Assembly: GCA_013215095.1 (NCBI GenBank)
Contig: JABSPM010000063.1
Location: forward strand, 32,960 to 96,959
Source of the DNA: Flavobacteriaceae bacterium
Lineage (GTDB): Bacteria > Bacteroidota > Bacteroidia > Flavobacteriales > Flavobacteriaceae
Reading direction: 5' to 3'
DNA: 64,000 nucleotides
Of this stretch, positions 9,522 to 18,071 are shown piece after piece. A program made the translations under genes and the position numbers. How positions within the stretch are numbered: position 1 is the stretch's first letter; every line of letters starts with the position of its first letter. The notes below the pieces were generated by a model. That model was not told the origin of the DNA, made no database searches, and was given only the letters and a program-made list of their open reading frames with translations.

Positions 9522-10297
9522 TCTTCCTTACTTTTTTTAAGGTAATAGTTTATTTTTAATTGTCTTTGCTCAGCGCTTTCCTCCATGCTCTTAGTCTGTT
9601 TTGAATCATTACTTGTAAGTACATCAATTTCAGGTAATATTTCAATGAAATTACCACTTTCATCAAAATGTTTCACAAACGGATCATTAGTCGCATCATA
9701 GTTTTCCTGTTCCCAATCATATTTTTTAGGTTTTGGGATTGCTCTTTTAAACACTAGGGCAAAAATTAAACCAACACTTAATCCCGATAAATGTCCTTCC
9801 CATGACATGTTTTCTTTAACAGGAAATACGTACCAAATCATACTTCCATAGAGAAATACCACTAATAACGACAAGGCAATAAGCCTATAATGTTTTGTGA
9901 ATATCCCCTTAAATAATATAAAGCTCATAAGAACATATATCAAGCCACTTGCTCCTATATGATAGGCTGGTCTTGCTATTATCCATGTTACAATTCCAGA
10001 TAATAAAATTCCGTATGATATAATTCTCCATGCTATTGGTCTATAAAAATAAAATAGCGCGATTGACAGCACAAAAAGCGGTACGGTATTGTGGTATAAA
10101 TGTTTTAGGTTTGCATGAATAAATGGACTGAACACAAGCCCCTTTAACCCCTTAAGAGTTCTAGGATATATGCCAAAATCATTAAACCTAAATTCAAACC
10201 TTACCTCAACCCAAAACACCAACCATATCGTCAAAACAAATGTAATCGGATAAGCTAATACTCCAACAGAAAATTTAAATTGGTCTTGTGTGTTCAT
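9518..10297 (-). CDS. Rhomboid-family intramembrane serine protease
   Basis: Rhomboids cleave transmembrane helices inside the bilayer with a Ser-His dyad. This 259-residue protein has six or so hydrophobic helices. The catalytic serine is in IGASGLIY (about residue 117) and the partner histidine in SWEGHLSG (about residue 168), with an HANLKHLYHNT segment before them corresponding to the family's first loop and helix. A soluble, charged C-terminal tail of about 75 residues follows the membrane part. Substrate unknown. Both dyad residues being present supports an active enzyme. Confidence 0.9.
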   Translation of the reverse strand: MNTQDQFKFSVGVLAYPITFVLTIWLVFWVEVRFEFRFNDFGIYPRTLKGLKGLVFSPFIHANLKHLYHNTVPLFVLSIALFYFYRPIAWRIISYGILLSGIVTWIIARPAYHIGASGLIYVLMSFILFKGIFTKHYRLIALSLLVVFLYGSMIWYVFPVKENMSWEGHLSGLSVGLIFALVFKRAIPKPKKYDWEQENYDATNDPFVKHFDESGNFIEILPEIDVLTSNDSKQTKSMEESAEQRQLKINYYLKKSKED

Positions 10298-10393
10298 CGT
10301 TTAAATTTAAGTAATGTAACTCAAATAGTTTTCCAAAAGCACTCTTTATGCAACATTGTCATTATTATAACAAAAAATATTTAATTTTACACC

Positions 10394-11671
10394 ATGAATG
10401 CACCATTAGCAGAACGCTTGCGCCCACAAAACCTTAATGAATATATAGGTCAATCTCATCTTATTGGCGAGCAAGGTTCGTTAACAAATTCTATAAAACA
10501 GGGGCTAATTCCGTCAATGATTTTATGGGGGCCACCTGGTATAGGAAAAACGACTCTCGCTCATATTATTGTTTCAGAAGCCCAACGTCCTTTCTATACG
10601 CTAAGCGCAATTAATTCTGGCGTAAAAGAGGTTAGAGAAGTTATTGAGCAAGCCAAAAAAAGTGGCGGTTTATTCACTACAAAAAATCCAATTTTATTTA
10701 TTGATGAAATTCATCGTTTTAGTAAATCACAACAAGACTCATTGCTTCAGGCCGTGGAAAAAGGTTGGATCACTTTAATAGGTGCTACTACCGAAAACCC
10801 AAGTTTTGAAGTTATACCTGCACTTCTATCTAGATGCCAAGTGTATATCCTAAAAGAATTTGACAAAACGGATTTGGAACACCTTCTAAAACGTGCCCTG
10901 ACACAGGATGAGATCCTTTCCAAAAAAGACATCCATCTTAAAGAAACCAATGCGCTTTTGCGACTTTCGGGCGGAGATGCTAGGAAACTACTTAATATTT
11001 TTGAGCTTGTAATTAACGCTTTTGAAACTGATACTATTGAAATTACTGATAAAAATGTACTTCAAAAAATACAGAACAACACAGTACGTTATGATAAAAC
11101 TGGTGAGCAGCACTATGATATTGTCTCAGCATTTATAAAGTCTATAAGAGGTAGTGATCCTAATGCAGCAGTATATTGGTTAGCACGAATTATTGAAGGT
11201 GGAGAAGATGTAAAATTTATTGCACGTCGTATGCTAATTTTGGCGAGCGAAGACATAGGAAATGCCAACCCAACAGCTCTAGTTATTGCAAATAGTACTT
11301 TCCAAGCTGTATCTACTATTGGCTATCCAGAATCTCGAATTATATTAAGTCAATGTGCTATTTATTTAGCCTGTGCTTCAAAAAGTAACGCCTCTTATAT
11401 CGCAATTAATGAAGCGCAGCAACTTGTCAAACAAACTGGCGATTTGAGCGTGCCACTATCATTGAGAAATGCACCAACAAAACTTATGAAATCACTAAGC
11501 TATGGAGAAGACTACAAATATGCACACAACCATAGTAATAATTTTGCATTACATGAGTTTTTACCTCATGAAATTTCTGAAACAAAGCTATACAACCCTG
11601 GAAATAACACAAGAGAAAACACATTGAGGTCTTACTTAAAAACCCTCTGGAAAGATAAATACAATTATTAA
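10394..11671 (+). CDS. rarA: Replication-associated recombination protein A (RarA/MgsA) AAA+ ATPase
   Basis: A clamp-loader-like AAA+ ATPase that acts at stalled replication forks together with SSB. The 425 residues start MNAPLAERLRP. Walker A is GPPGIGKTT (about 47-55) and Walker B is ILFIDEIHRF (about 102-111); a sensor ATTENPSFE and an arginine-bearing ALLSRCQVY follow. The C-terminal MgsA domain (about 250-420) contains YWLARIIEGGED and SEDIGNANP, specific to RarA. Full length. Confidence 0.95.
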   Translation: MNAPLAERLRPQNLNEYIGQSHLIGEQGSLTNSIKQGLIPSMILWGPPGIGKTTLAHIIVSEAQRPFYTLSAINSGVKEVREVIEQAKKSGGLFTTKNPILFIDEIHRFSKSQQDSLLQAVEKGWITLIGATTENPSFEVIPALLSRCQVYILKEFDKTDLEHLLKRALTQDEILSKKDIHLKETNALLRLSGGDARKLLNIFELVINAFETDTIEITDKNVLQKIQNNTVRYDKTGEQHYDIVSAFIKSIRGSDPNAAVYWLARIIEGGEDVKFIARRMLILASEDIGNANPTALVIANSTFQAVSTIGYPESRIILSQCAIYLACASKSNASYIAINEAQQLVKQTGDLSVPLSLRNAPTKLMKSLSYGEDYKYAHNHSNNFALHEFLPHEISETKLYNPGNNTRENTLRSYLKTLWKDKYNY

Positions 11672-11975
11672 AATTCTATATATAAAGTTTTACTTATAGA
11701 CGTACCTTCTTTGATATATTCTATCATCCACTTATTGCCTTCTTGTCTATAAACGATAAGTCTTTGAGCATTTTTTCAATATTATAATACACGTCAAAGC
11801 CATTTTGCTTAAACAAATGTCTCGTAAGCGTATTTAATTTAAATTGATCTGCTTGCTTAAAAAATGAAAATTTTTGTGGCAAAATTGCATATTTATACTT
11901 GTTAATATCGATTTGTCCTAAACTCGACATTACGGTCATTAAAACAACACAAACTGTTACTAAGATACGTTTCAT
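11668..11975 (-). pseudogene. Remnant of a flavobacterial exported protein, internal deletion
   Basis: The open frame (11724-11975, 83 residues) has a signal peptide (MKRILVTVCVVLMTVMSSLGQ) followed by INKYKYAILPQKFSFFKQADQFK, resembling the start of a longer exported flavobacterial protein of unknown function. After KMLKDLS the frame soon stops. A different frame, from about 11763 down to the stop at 11668-11670, reads VYRQEGNKWMIEYIKEG and ends TLYIEF, which looks like that family's C-terminus. The middle, by my recollection of the family well over 100 codons, is missing. I therefore call it a pseudogene made by an internal deletion plus frameshift. It overlaps the rarA stop codon tail to tail and is last in the HAD gene's transcription direction. 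Confidence 0.6.
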
Positions 11976-11981
11976 ATTTTT

Positions 11982-12671
11982 TTATAAAAATTGTTTTATT
12001 TCATTTAAGTGGTTAATTTCAATACTATTATCCGATAAATTTACATTATGATAATTAAAACAAATAGCCCCAATACCAAGGTTTAATGCGCCTATAATAT
12101 CCGCTTCATAATTATCCCCAATCATAATACTCTGTTCTGGTGTAGCTCTAGCCATCTTTAAGGCATGATTAAAAATCTTAGGGTTTGGTTTTTTTACGCC
12201 TACCATTTCAGAATTGGTAACGGTTTTAAAGTAATGGTCAATGTTTGCATTATTCAGTTTACCTTGTTGTACTTCTTTAAATCCATTAGTAATGATATGC
12301 AGACTATACTTTGGTTTCAAGTATTCTAAAATTTCAATTGTACCCTCAAAAAGATGATTAAATGAAGAGAGATATTTTATATAATCTTCAGATAATTTAT
12401 AAATCATGCTAGTCTTGACGGTTACACCTAATATTTTAAAAGTATCATTAAGTCGTCCATAACGCAATGCCGCTTTATCTATTTTCTCTTCTCTATAAAG
12501 TTTCCAATAATTTAGGTTAATTGGAACATAAACATCTAAAAATTCTTCAAGATTAATTTCAATTGCATTAAGTCTAAATATTTTTTCAAATGTTAATGCT
12601 GAATTTTTATCAAAATCCCATAACGTATGGTCCAAATCGAAAAAAACATGTGAGATATTATCAATTTTCAT
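11982..12671 (-). CDS. HAD-superfamily phosphatase, YjjG-like nucleotidase
   Basis: A 229-residue HAD hydrolase of the YjjG type, which dephosphorylates (noncanonical) pyrimidine nucleoside monophosphates. Motif I FFDLDHTLWDFD (about 10-21) holds the nucleophile Asp and general acid Asp. Motif II is in IITNGFKEVQ, motif III is the Lys in VGVKKPNP, and motif IV is MIGDNYEADIIGA. A four-helix cap is inserted after motif I. The start overlaps the end of the upstream DUF7033 gene by 11 bp, so the two are probably translationally coupled. Confidence 0.88.
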   Translation of the reverse strand: MKIDNISHVFFDLDHTLWDFDKNSALTFEKIFRLNAIEINLEEFLDVYVPINLNYWKLYREEKIDKAALRYGRLNDTFKILGVTVKTSMIYKLSEDYIKYLSSFNHLFEGTIEILEYLKPKYSLHIITNGFKEVQQGKLNNANIDHYFKTVTNSEMVGVKKPNPKIFNHALKMARATPEQSIMIGDNYEADIIGALNLGIGAICFNYHNVNLSDNSIEINHLNEIKQFL

Positions 12672-13962
12672 GTGTAGAATTTAAAATCAGTGTAAACAGT
12701 TTCTTGAAGCCTTTCCAGCGTTCTTCATTACTAAAACTATAATTATGAAATACAGCTGTAAATGTACCATTTACTTTTTTTACTTCTTGAATTAAACGCT
12801 CTAATGTTTCCCTTTTATCCAATTGCGATTTAATCTTTAGTGCTGCAGCATCCATAAAACAAAAAGGTTTTATCATCAAAGGTGTTTGAGTTTCGTAGTC
12901 AATTTCATAAAAATAAAACGGTGTACACGTACCAGCTCTAAATCCAATATCATTAACATAACCCATGGTGTAATCCTCCTGAATTTCTAGTTCAATCAGA
13001 CTTCTATAAGTTTTTGGCAAGTAGAGTTTTGAAAAAGAATTCCGAGACGCTTTCAAAGCCGTATTAATTATGGCTTCCATATTTCGTTTTTCTTTTTTTA
13101 ATATTTTCGGATTCTCAACTGCAAAATAAGACACTTTTAGTCCTACTCTGCAATAATCACCGATCGATTTAATTAGAGATACAAATTGTTTTTTATTGAT
13201 ACTTATATTTTTATCATAAGTAGAGAAATCGCCAATTAAAAAGAATACCGTAAGCTTACTTTTTATTTGTTTCTGTTTATTTAAAATCCATTTATAGGTA
13301 TCATAGGGGTCTTTTTTAAAACCCAGCAAAACTGATAATCTTTGGTATAGTCTTTTAAATTTAAACTGGAACACATCTCCAAAAGTACCTCCTATAATTC
13401 GCATTAATCCCTTATGTTTAAAATAATACGCCATTGGAACATCAATAGCTAGGTCAATTTGATAATTACGTTTTGGAAAGTTAAAATTCGAGTACTTATC
13501 TTCCAGTGCGCTTCTAAATTTATTGGCCCAAATATCCACGACGGGTTGTAATAAAAAATTATGCTTATAGGCTAAACTCTCCTTAATTGTAAATCGTCCA
13601 TATTCATCCTTTACATGTGGTAAATATTCTTCATATCGACTTAACAAATAAAACGAGGCAGCAAAAATATCAAAGGGAATACTACTCTTATCTCCGTTAT
13701 AAAAAAAACATTTGGTCTCATCCCAATCTTGCACATTAATATCTATATCAGAAAGACCGTGTTCCGATAAAATGGGATGATGTCTCACAAAAAATTCATT
13801 TCCCAATTGCTGCGAGGCGTATGACATTTTTAGACTATCATGTGCTATAAAATCCTCAACTGTATTGGTAAATGACACCTCAATATTTAATATCCGTGTA
13901 CATATTTGCTTAAAAACATACTTAATTCTTGGGGTAATATGTGGGGTATAGACTAAGAGCAT
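12661..13962 (-). CDS. DUF7033 polysaccharide-deacetylase-like protein
   Basis: A 433-residue protein matching the flavobacterial family annotated as polysaccharide deacetylase family with an N-terminal DUF7033. It begins MLLVYTPHITPRIKYVF; the N-terminal part carries SRYEEYLPHVKDEYGRF (about residue 110) and the C-terminal part a NodB-like barrel segment ending FTAVFHNYSFSNEERW. I cannot see the full metal-binding His-Asp set of NodB enzymes, so deacetylase activity is uncertain. It is contiguous with radC (1 bp between stop and start regions) and the HAD gene, a common flavobacterial arrangement. No signal peptide, so likely cytoplasmic. Confidence 0.75.
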   Translation of the reverse strand: MLLVYTPHITPRIKYVFKQICTRILNIEVSFTNTVEDFIAHDSLKMSYASQQLGNEFFVRHHPILSEHGLSDIDINVQDWDETKCFFYNGDKSSIPFDIFAASFYLLSRYEEYLPHVKDEYGRFTIKESLAYKHNFLLQPVVDIWANKFRSALEDKYSNFNFPKRNYQIDLAIDVPMAYYFKHKGLMRIIGGTFGDVFQFKFKRLYQRLSVLLGFKKDPYDTYKWILNKQKQIKSKLTVFFLIGDFSTYDKNISINKKQFVSLIKSIGDYCRVGLKVSYFAVENPKILKKEKRNMEAIINTALKASRNSFSKLYLPKTYRSLIELEIQEDYTMGYVNDIGFRAGTCTPFYFYEIDYETQTPLMIKPFCFMDAAALKIKSQLDKRETLERLIQEVKKVNGTFTAVFHNYSFSNEERWKGFKKLFTLILNSTHEN

Positions 13963-14661
13963 TTAAACCATATTTTCATCTGCAAAGCTAAAATATGCTT
14001 TTTCGGTTATTATGACATGATCCAACACCTTTATATCTAAACTTTCTGAGGCAATTTTTAATTTTTTGGTCAATTGCTGGTCTGCTTTACTTGGTATTAA
14101 TGTACCTGAGGGATGGTTATGTACTAATATAATGCTGGTTGCTCCAACTTCTAAAGCCGTCTTAAGTACCAATCTAACATCTACCAGTGTTCCAGTAATC
14201 CCACCTTTACTTTGTTGTCTTTTTTGAATAATTTTATTGGAATTGTTCATATAAATAATCCAAAATTCTTCATGCGGTAGTTCTCCCAAAATTGGTGCCA
14301 TTAGATCGAATACGGACTTACTAGAGGTTATTTTATCTCTTTCTATGACCTCCGCCATTCGTCGTCGTCGTCCAAGCTCCATCGCTGCAACAATAGTTAT
14401 CGCTTTTGCCTCACCAATACCCTTGAATGTCATGAATTGCTGAATGGATAGCTTCCCCAATTTATTAAGATTGTGATCTACTGTTGCTAAGATACGTTTG
14501 CATAATGCCACCGCACTCTCATCTCTATTACCAGAACCTATAAGAATAGCTACAAGCTCAGCGTCACTTAATGCTGATTTACCCTTATCCCGTAATTTTT
14601 CACGTGGTTGATCATCCTGCGACCAGTCTTTTATGGATAATGATGAAATTTTGTCTGACAT
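13963..14661 (-). CDS. radC: RadC-family JAMM/MPN protein
   Basis: RadC (DUF2466) has a helix-hairpin-helix N-terminus and a C-terminal metalloprotease-fold JAMM domain; its in vivo role is unsettled despite its DNA-repair name. The HhH part contains FKGIGEAKAITIVAAMELG. The JAMM motif reads LVHNHPSGTLIPSKAD with the downstream Asp, and both metal histidines are present. I place the start at ATG 14661 (MSDKISSLSIKDW) rather than the in-frame ATG at 14691, because the ten extra residues (MVKYNNYIYY) are not typical. About 232 residues, full length. Confidence 0.88.
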   Translation of the reverse strand: MSDKISSLSIKDWSQDDQPREKLRDKGKSALSDAELVAILIGSGNRDESAVALCKRILATVDHNLNKLGKLSIQQFMTFKGIGEAKAITIVAAMELGRRRRMAEVIERDKITSSKSVFDLMAPILGELPHEEFWIIYMNNSNKIIQKRQQSKGGITGTLVDVRLVLKTALEVGATSIILVHNHPSGTLIPSKADQQLTKKLKIASESLDIKVLDHVIITEKAYFSFADENMV

Positions 14662-14714
14662 GTAGTAAATATAATTATTGTATTTTACCAAAACAAAATT
14701 AACAGATACTTACT

Positions 14715-15165
14715 ATGAAATCTTTATATAGTAATGAGGTTATACCGACTTCATACATCGCATTGCTCTGCTAAAGGAAAGTTCAACCACAAATTGAGGG
14801 ACAATGAACATCAATCAAATGCTAAAATATTGTCAGGGACCTTTGGAAGTTGCAATTGGGAAAAAACAGTTCATAACTAAGGGCAGTTTTATCAAAAAGA
14901 TGGCATTTAAGTTTTTTAAATCAATGATCATAACGACAAGCCCTGGAAACGGAATTTGGCAACCGTATCATATTATATTGTTCAAGATTATCTAGATTTC
15001 AACAGTGAAAAACTAGCACTTATTGGTGTTATAAATGAATTTATAGCATTGAAAAATAGCATCAATACACTCGAGCATCCTTACTTTAGAACATTCACTA
15101 AGGCATAATGGAGTAAATTGCAATACAAACATCTAGACCATCATTTACGCCAATTTGGTGTATAA
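14715..15165 (+). pseudogene. DUF1569/DinB-like gene remnant
   Basis: Reading across three frames restores a protein of the DUF1569 family (DinB-like four-helix fold). From ATG 14715 it reads MKSLYSNEVI. After a shift near 14750 it continues RIALLKESSTTN, then TGA where the family has a tryptophan, then GTMNINQMLKYCQGPLEVA. After another shift near 14930 it reads NDKPWKRNLATV and later HPYFRTFTKA. There is an in-frame stop and then SKLQYKHLDHHLRQFGV ending at 15165, the signature C-terminus of the family. At least two frameshifts and two nonsense codons make it non-functional. The open frame 14804-14995 is only its middle third and not a gene in its own right. Confidence 0.72.
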
Positions 15166-15353
15166 GTTGCGCCATTTCTCTACCCCTAGATTACTCAGTT
15201 AAAATGCGTTTTTTTTTGTTTATATAAGGTCGAACATAAATGCCTAAACTTAGTAATCTATGATTCCTTTTTGTACTGAAATCGAAAAGAAAAAAGGGCG
15301 TTTTACTCACGTAATTTCAAATGGAAAATGGTATTAGCATCGGAAAAACGTCT
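15166..15353. other. Intergenic, possible inverted copy of a dispersed repeat
   Basis: No gene is seen. Read on the minus strand, about 15325-15235 shows CGTGAGTAAAACGCCCTTTT and then AATCATAGATTACTAAGTTT. This resembles, in order, parts of the element at 16831-16976 (CGTGTAAAACTAG, CACCCTTTTATT, AATCACTAGATTT). The match is partial; calling it a repeat copy is inference. Confidence 0.3.
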
Positions 15354-16706
15354 TTAAATCAAGCCTTTGACTGCCTCAAAATCCAAACCTCCATAATTTC
15401 CAGAACTCATTAGTAACAAGGCTTTATCCATCATATCTTGAGAAAACAAATAATCTTTAAAATCCTTTGGATCAGTATAAATGATTAAATCATCTCGTTT
15501 AAACGCAGCAGCAATTTGCTCATGAGATACCGCGTCTAGTTTTTTTATTTCCACAGCATGTGGCGAATAAAATACCACAGCAACATCCGCTGCGTCTAAA
15601 GCGCCTTGATATTCTTTTAAAAATTCGGCATTCAAACTACTATAAGTGTGCAGCTCCAAACATGCTAATAATTTACGTTGACTGTATTGTTCTTTTACTG
15701 CCATAGTCGTTGCTTTCACTTTGCTTGGCGAATGGGCAAAATCTTTATACACTACACTTTTAGAAGATTCTGCTATCTTTTCTAAACGTTTGCTCGCACC
15801 CTTAAATGTAGAAATCGCTTCGTAGAAATCGTCCTCATCTACACCCATTTGCTGGCAAATCCATTTTGCTCCAGATAAATTATTCAGATTATGTTTTCCA
15901 AAGACTTCAATTGGCATTAGCCCATCTGAAGTTTCTAATAATGTTTCCCCGTCTTTAATGATATATTCTGGCGTATCGTAAGGTAATTTACGTATTGGAT
16001 TTTCTGAGTTTTCAACAACAGCCTTTACGGTCGCATCTTCTATATTGTAAGTAATACTTCCACCTTTGGTAATACTATCTATAAATATACTAAACTGTTC
16101 GACATAATTTTCAAGAGTTGGAAATACATTGATATGATCCCAAGCAATACCAGTTAACAGGGCGATATTGGGTTGGTATAAGTGAAACTTTGGACGTCTG
16201 TCAATTGGTGAACTCAAATACTCATCCCCTTCTAAAACCATGAAATCATTATCTTCGGTAAGTTTTACCATCACATCAAATCCTTCTAATTGTGCACCAA
16301 CCATATAATCTACATCAATATCATGATAATGCATTACATGAAGTATCATAGAGGTTATGGTTGTTTTGCCATGACTACCACCAATAACCACTCTAGTTTT
16401 GTGCTTACACTGCTCATACAAAAATTCTGGATAGCTATAGATTTTCACACCCAGTTCTTGTGCTTTCAATAGTTCGGGGTTATCAGATTTTGCATGCATT
16501 CCTAATACAATAGCATCTAAATTTGTTGTGATTTTTTCTGGAAACCAACCAAAAGATTCAGGTAATAAACCTTTGGCTTCTAATCTAGATTTTGACGGGT
16601 CAAAAATAGTATCGTCACTTCCTGTGACTAGATATCCTTTATTATGCAGAGCAATAGCCAAATTATGCATCGCTGCACCACCTATAGCGATAAAATGTAC
16701 GTTCAT
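15354..16706 (-). CDS. mpl: UDP-N-acetylmuramate:L-alanyl-gamma-D-glutamyl-meso-diaminopimelate ligase (Mpl)
   Basis: A Mur-ligase-family enzyme that recycles cell wall by joining the salvaged tripeptide to UDP-MurNAc in the cytoplasm. 450 residues. The N-terminal Rossmann domain has MNVHFIAIGGAAMHNLA and a GSDD loop; the P-loop is IGGSHGKTTITS (about 108-119). The central domain has LEGDEY and TGIAWDHINVFP, and the C-terminal domain KDFAHSPSKVKATT. These, and IGGAAMHNLA in place of the MurC glycine pattern, favour Mpl over MurC. It stands alone, flanked by noncoding stretches that may hold copies of one repeat. Confidence 0.92.
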   Translation of the reverse strand: MNVHFIAIGGAAMHNLAIALHNKGYLVTGSDDTIFDPSKSRLEAKGLLPESFGWFPEKITTNLDAIVLGMHAKSDNPELLKAQELGVKIYSYPEFLYEQCKHKTRVVIGGSHGKTTITSMILHVMHYHDIDVDYMVGAQLEGFDVMVKLTEDNDFMVLEGDEYLSSPIDRRPKFHLYQPNIALLTGIAWDHINVFPTLENYVEQFSIFIDSITKGGSITYNIEDATVKAVVENSENPIRKLPYDTPEYIIKDGETLLETSDGLMPIEVFGKHNLNNLSGAKWICQQMGVDEDDFYEAISTFKGASKRLEKIAESSKSVVYKDFAHSPSKVKATTMAVKEQYSQRKLLACLELHTYSSLNAEFLKEYQGALDAADVAVVFYSPHAVEIKKLDAVSHEQIAAAFKRDDLIIYTDPKDFKDYLFSQDMMDKALLLMSSGNYGGLDFEAVKGLI

Positions 16707-16830
16707 ATTACAAAGATGAAATTACTTGATCATAATTCCTAATTCAGGATTCAGAATTTATACCCCTATATGCATATTTATTTTTTATGATTTTGCGCTA
16801 GTATCAAATTATGTAACTCATATTAGATTG

Positions 16831-16976
16831 TATACCGACTTTAACTTGAATACAGCCTACTACAACATAAATAAAAGAAACCCTTACATCGCATTTAGAA
16901 CCTAGAAACACTCGTGTAAAACTAGCTAAAAACACCCTTTTATTATTTTTAGCATGGTTTCGAATCACTAGATTTA
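16831..16976. repeat. Structured intergenic element, candidate dispersed repeat
   Basis: It starts TATACCGACTT (16831-16841), followed by TTACATCGCATT (16884-16895), then a nested inverted repeat: GAAAC (16905-16909) with GTTTC (16957-16961), enclosing GCTAAAAA (16925-16932) with TTTTTAGC (16946-16953). The two 11-mers TATACCGACTT and TACATCGCATT occur again in the same order at 14741-14764, and the 3' part resembles 15235-15325 inverted. No coding potential. Copy number elsewhere is unknown. Confidence 0.4.
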
Positions 16977-17927
16977 AAGTTTCATAATCGCTTGTTTTTC
17001 TTCTAGTGCCTGTTCAAAATCTATGCGTATTGCTAGTGCCTTATTAATCCAGTGTAAAGCTTCTAGTTTGTTGCCTCTATTTTTATAAATCTGTGCCATT
17101 CGAAAATAGGCCCATTCTATAGGAACCCCATCCTTAGATGAGTGGTTTTTGATAAACACTTTTAAACAACGCTCCCCTTTATCTAATTGAAGATTATAAT
17201 CTGCACATACCTTTCCCATCTGATAATTCAATGTATTTCTTCTAAAATTTTCATAAGCAGTTTCTATGTTTTTTAAAGCATCTTCTGGGCGATTTTCTCT
17301 CTCATATAAATTTGTTAATTTCTGAAAACAATTCAAAGACCCACCAACCCCAATAGCCTTTTTAAAATATATTTCTGCCAATTCTGAGTTATCGTCATAT
17401 TCATAAATGTATCCTTTAGCTAAATAACCATCTACTAAGGATAATTGCTCCAACTCATTGGCAAAATTTAGGGCTTTCGATTTACTTCCGCCTATAATAG
17501 CTGGTAATTGCATATAATATTCTACCAATGCCCAACGGGTATCAATATGCTTAGCGTCTAATTGTGCTGCCTTTAAAAATGCCGCTTCAATTTCTCCAAT
17601 CATACCCAAAGCTTTCCATTTTGAGACTTTTAAAGCTTTCATACCCATAGCACCACCATATTTGTAATGGTAAGTGGCATTTTTAGAATCTTTAATCACA
17701 AGTCTCTTATAAATTTTCATTGCTTTACCCCACTGATTTTGATAAGCTAACGCGTCACCATAAAATTCGAGAGCAAGCTTATCTTCAGGTTTAGACTCTA
17801 ACACTTTAAGTGCGTTCTCCTCTACTATTTTATAAGATTTATCCGCAATAAGCTGTGTCATCTGTGCTTTAAACGACTGACCAAATAACATCAAAGGGAA
17901 AAAAAATAATACTAGTGTTTGTTTCAT
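16974..17927 (-). CDS. Secreted tetratricopeptide-repeat protein
   Basis: A 317-residue exported protein: signal peptide MKQTLVLFFFPLMLFGQ, then helical repeats over the whole length. Typical TPR spacing is seen at ALEFYGDALAYQNQWGKAMKIYKRL (in pieces), DGYLAKGYIYEYDDNSELAEIYFKKA and WAYFRMAQIYKNRGNKLEALHWINKAL. TPRs mediate protein-protein contacts; no catalytic domain is present. Probably periplasmic. It is divergent from the alpha-2-macroglobulin gene, with 144 bp between the starts. Partner unknown. Confidence 0.82.
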   Translation of the reverse strand: MKQTLVLFFFPLMLFGQSFKAQMTQLIADKSYKIVEENALKVLESKPEDKLALEFYGDALAYQNQWGKAMKIYKRLVIKDSKNATYHYKYGGAMGMKALKVSKWKALGMIGEIEAAFLKAAQLDAKHIDTRWALVEYYMQLPAIIGGSKSKALNFANELEQLSLVDGYLAKGYIYEYDDNSELAEIYFKKAIGVGGSLNCFQKLTNLYERENRPEDALKNIETAYENFRRNTLNYQMGKVCADYNLQLDKGERCLKVFIKNHSSKDGVPIEWAYFRMAQIYKNRGNKLEALHWINKALAIRIDFEQALEEKQAIMKL

Positions 17928-18010
17928 TTATAAAACATAAGTTAAAATACTAACATAAGTATCTATGTTCACCCCAAAAATAACTATCTTCACTAAACAA
18001 TAAAGATTAT

Positions 18011-18051
18011 TTGCGCATTTTCTTTTTTTTGGAATAACTTTTGAAGTTATT
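18011..18051 (+). promoter_or_regulatory. Candidate promoter and palindromic site before the alpha-2-macroglobulin gene
   Basis: TTG (18011-18013), 21 nt, then TAACTTTTG (18035-18043), a -7-like element with one extra base. A perfect 8-bp palindrome, AATAACTT (18033-18040) and AAGTTATT (18044-18051) around TTG, overlaps the -7-like element 20 bp before the ATG. This could be an operator or a leader hairpin; inference. Confidence 0.35.
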
Positions 18052-18071
18052 TTCACATAAATTATTTTTTG

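Noticed and set aside
14804..14995. A 63-codon plus-strand open frame as a separate small gene
   Set aside because: Its residues are the middle of a DUF1569 protein whose ends lie in other frames on both sides.
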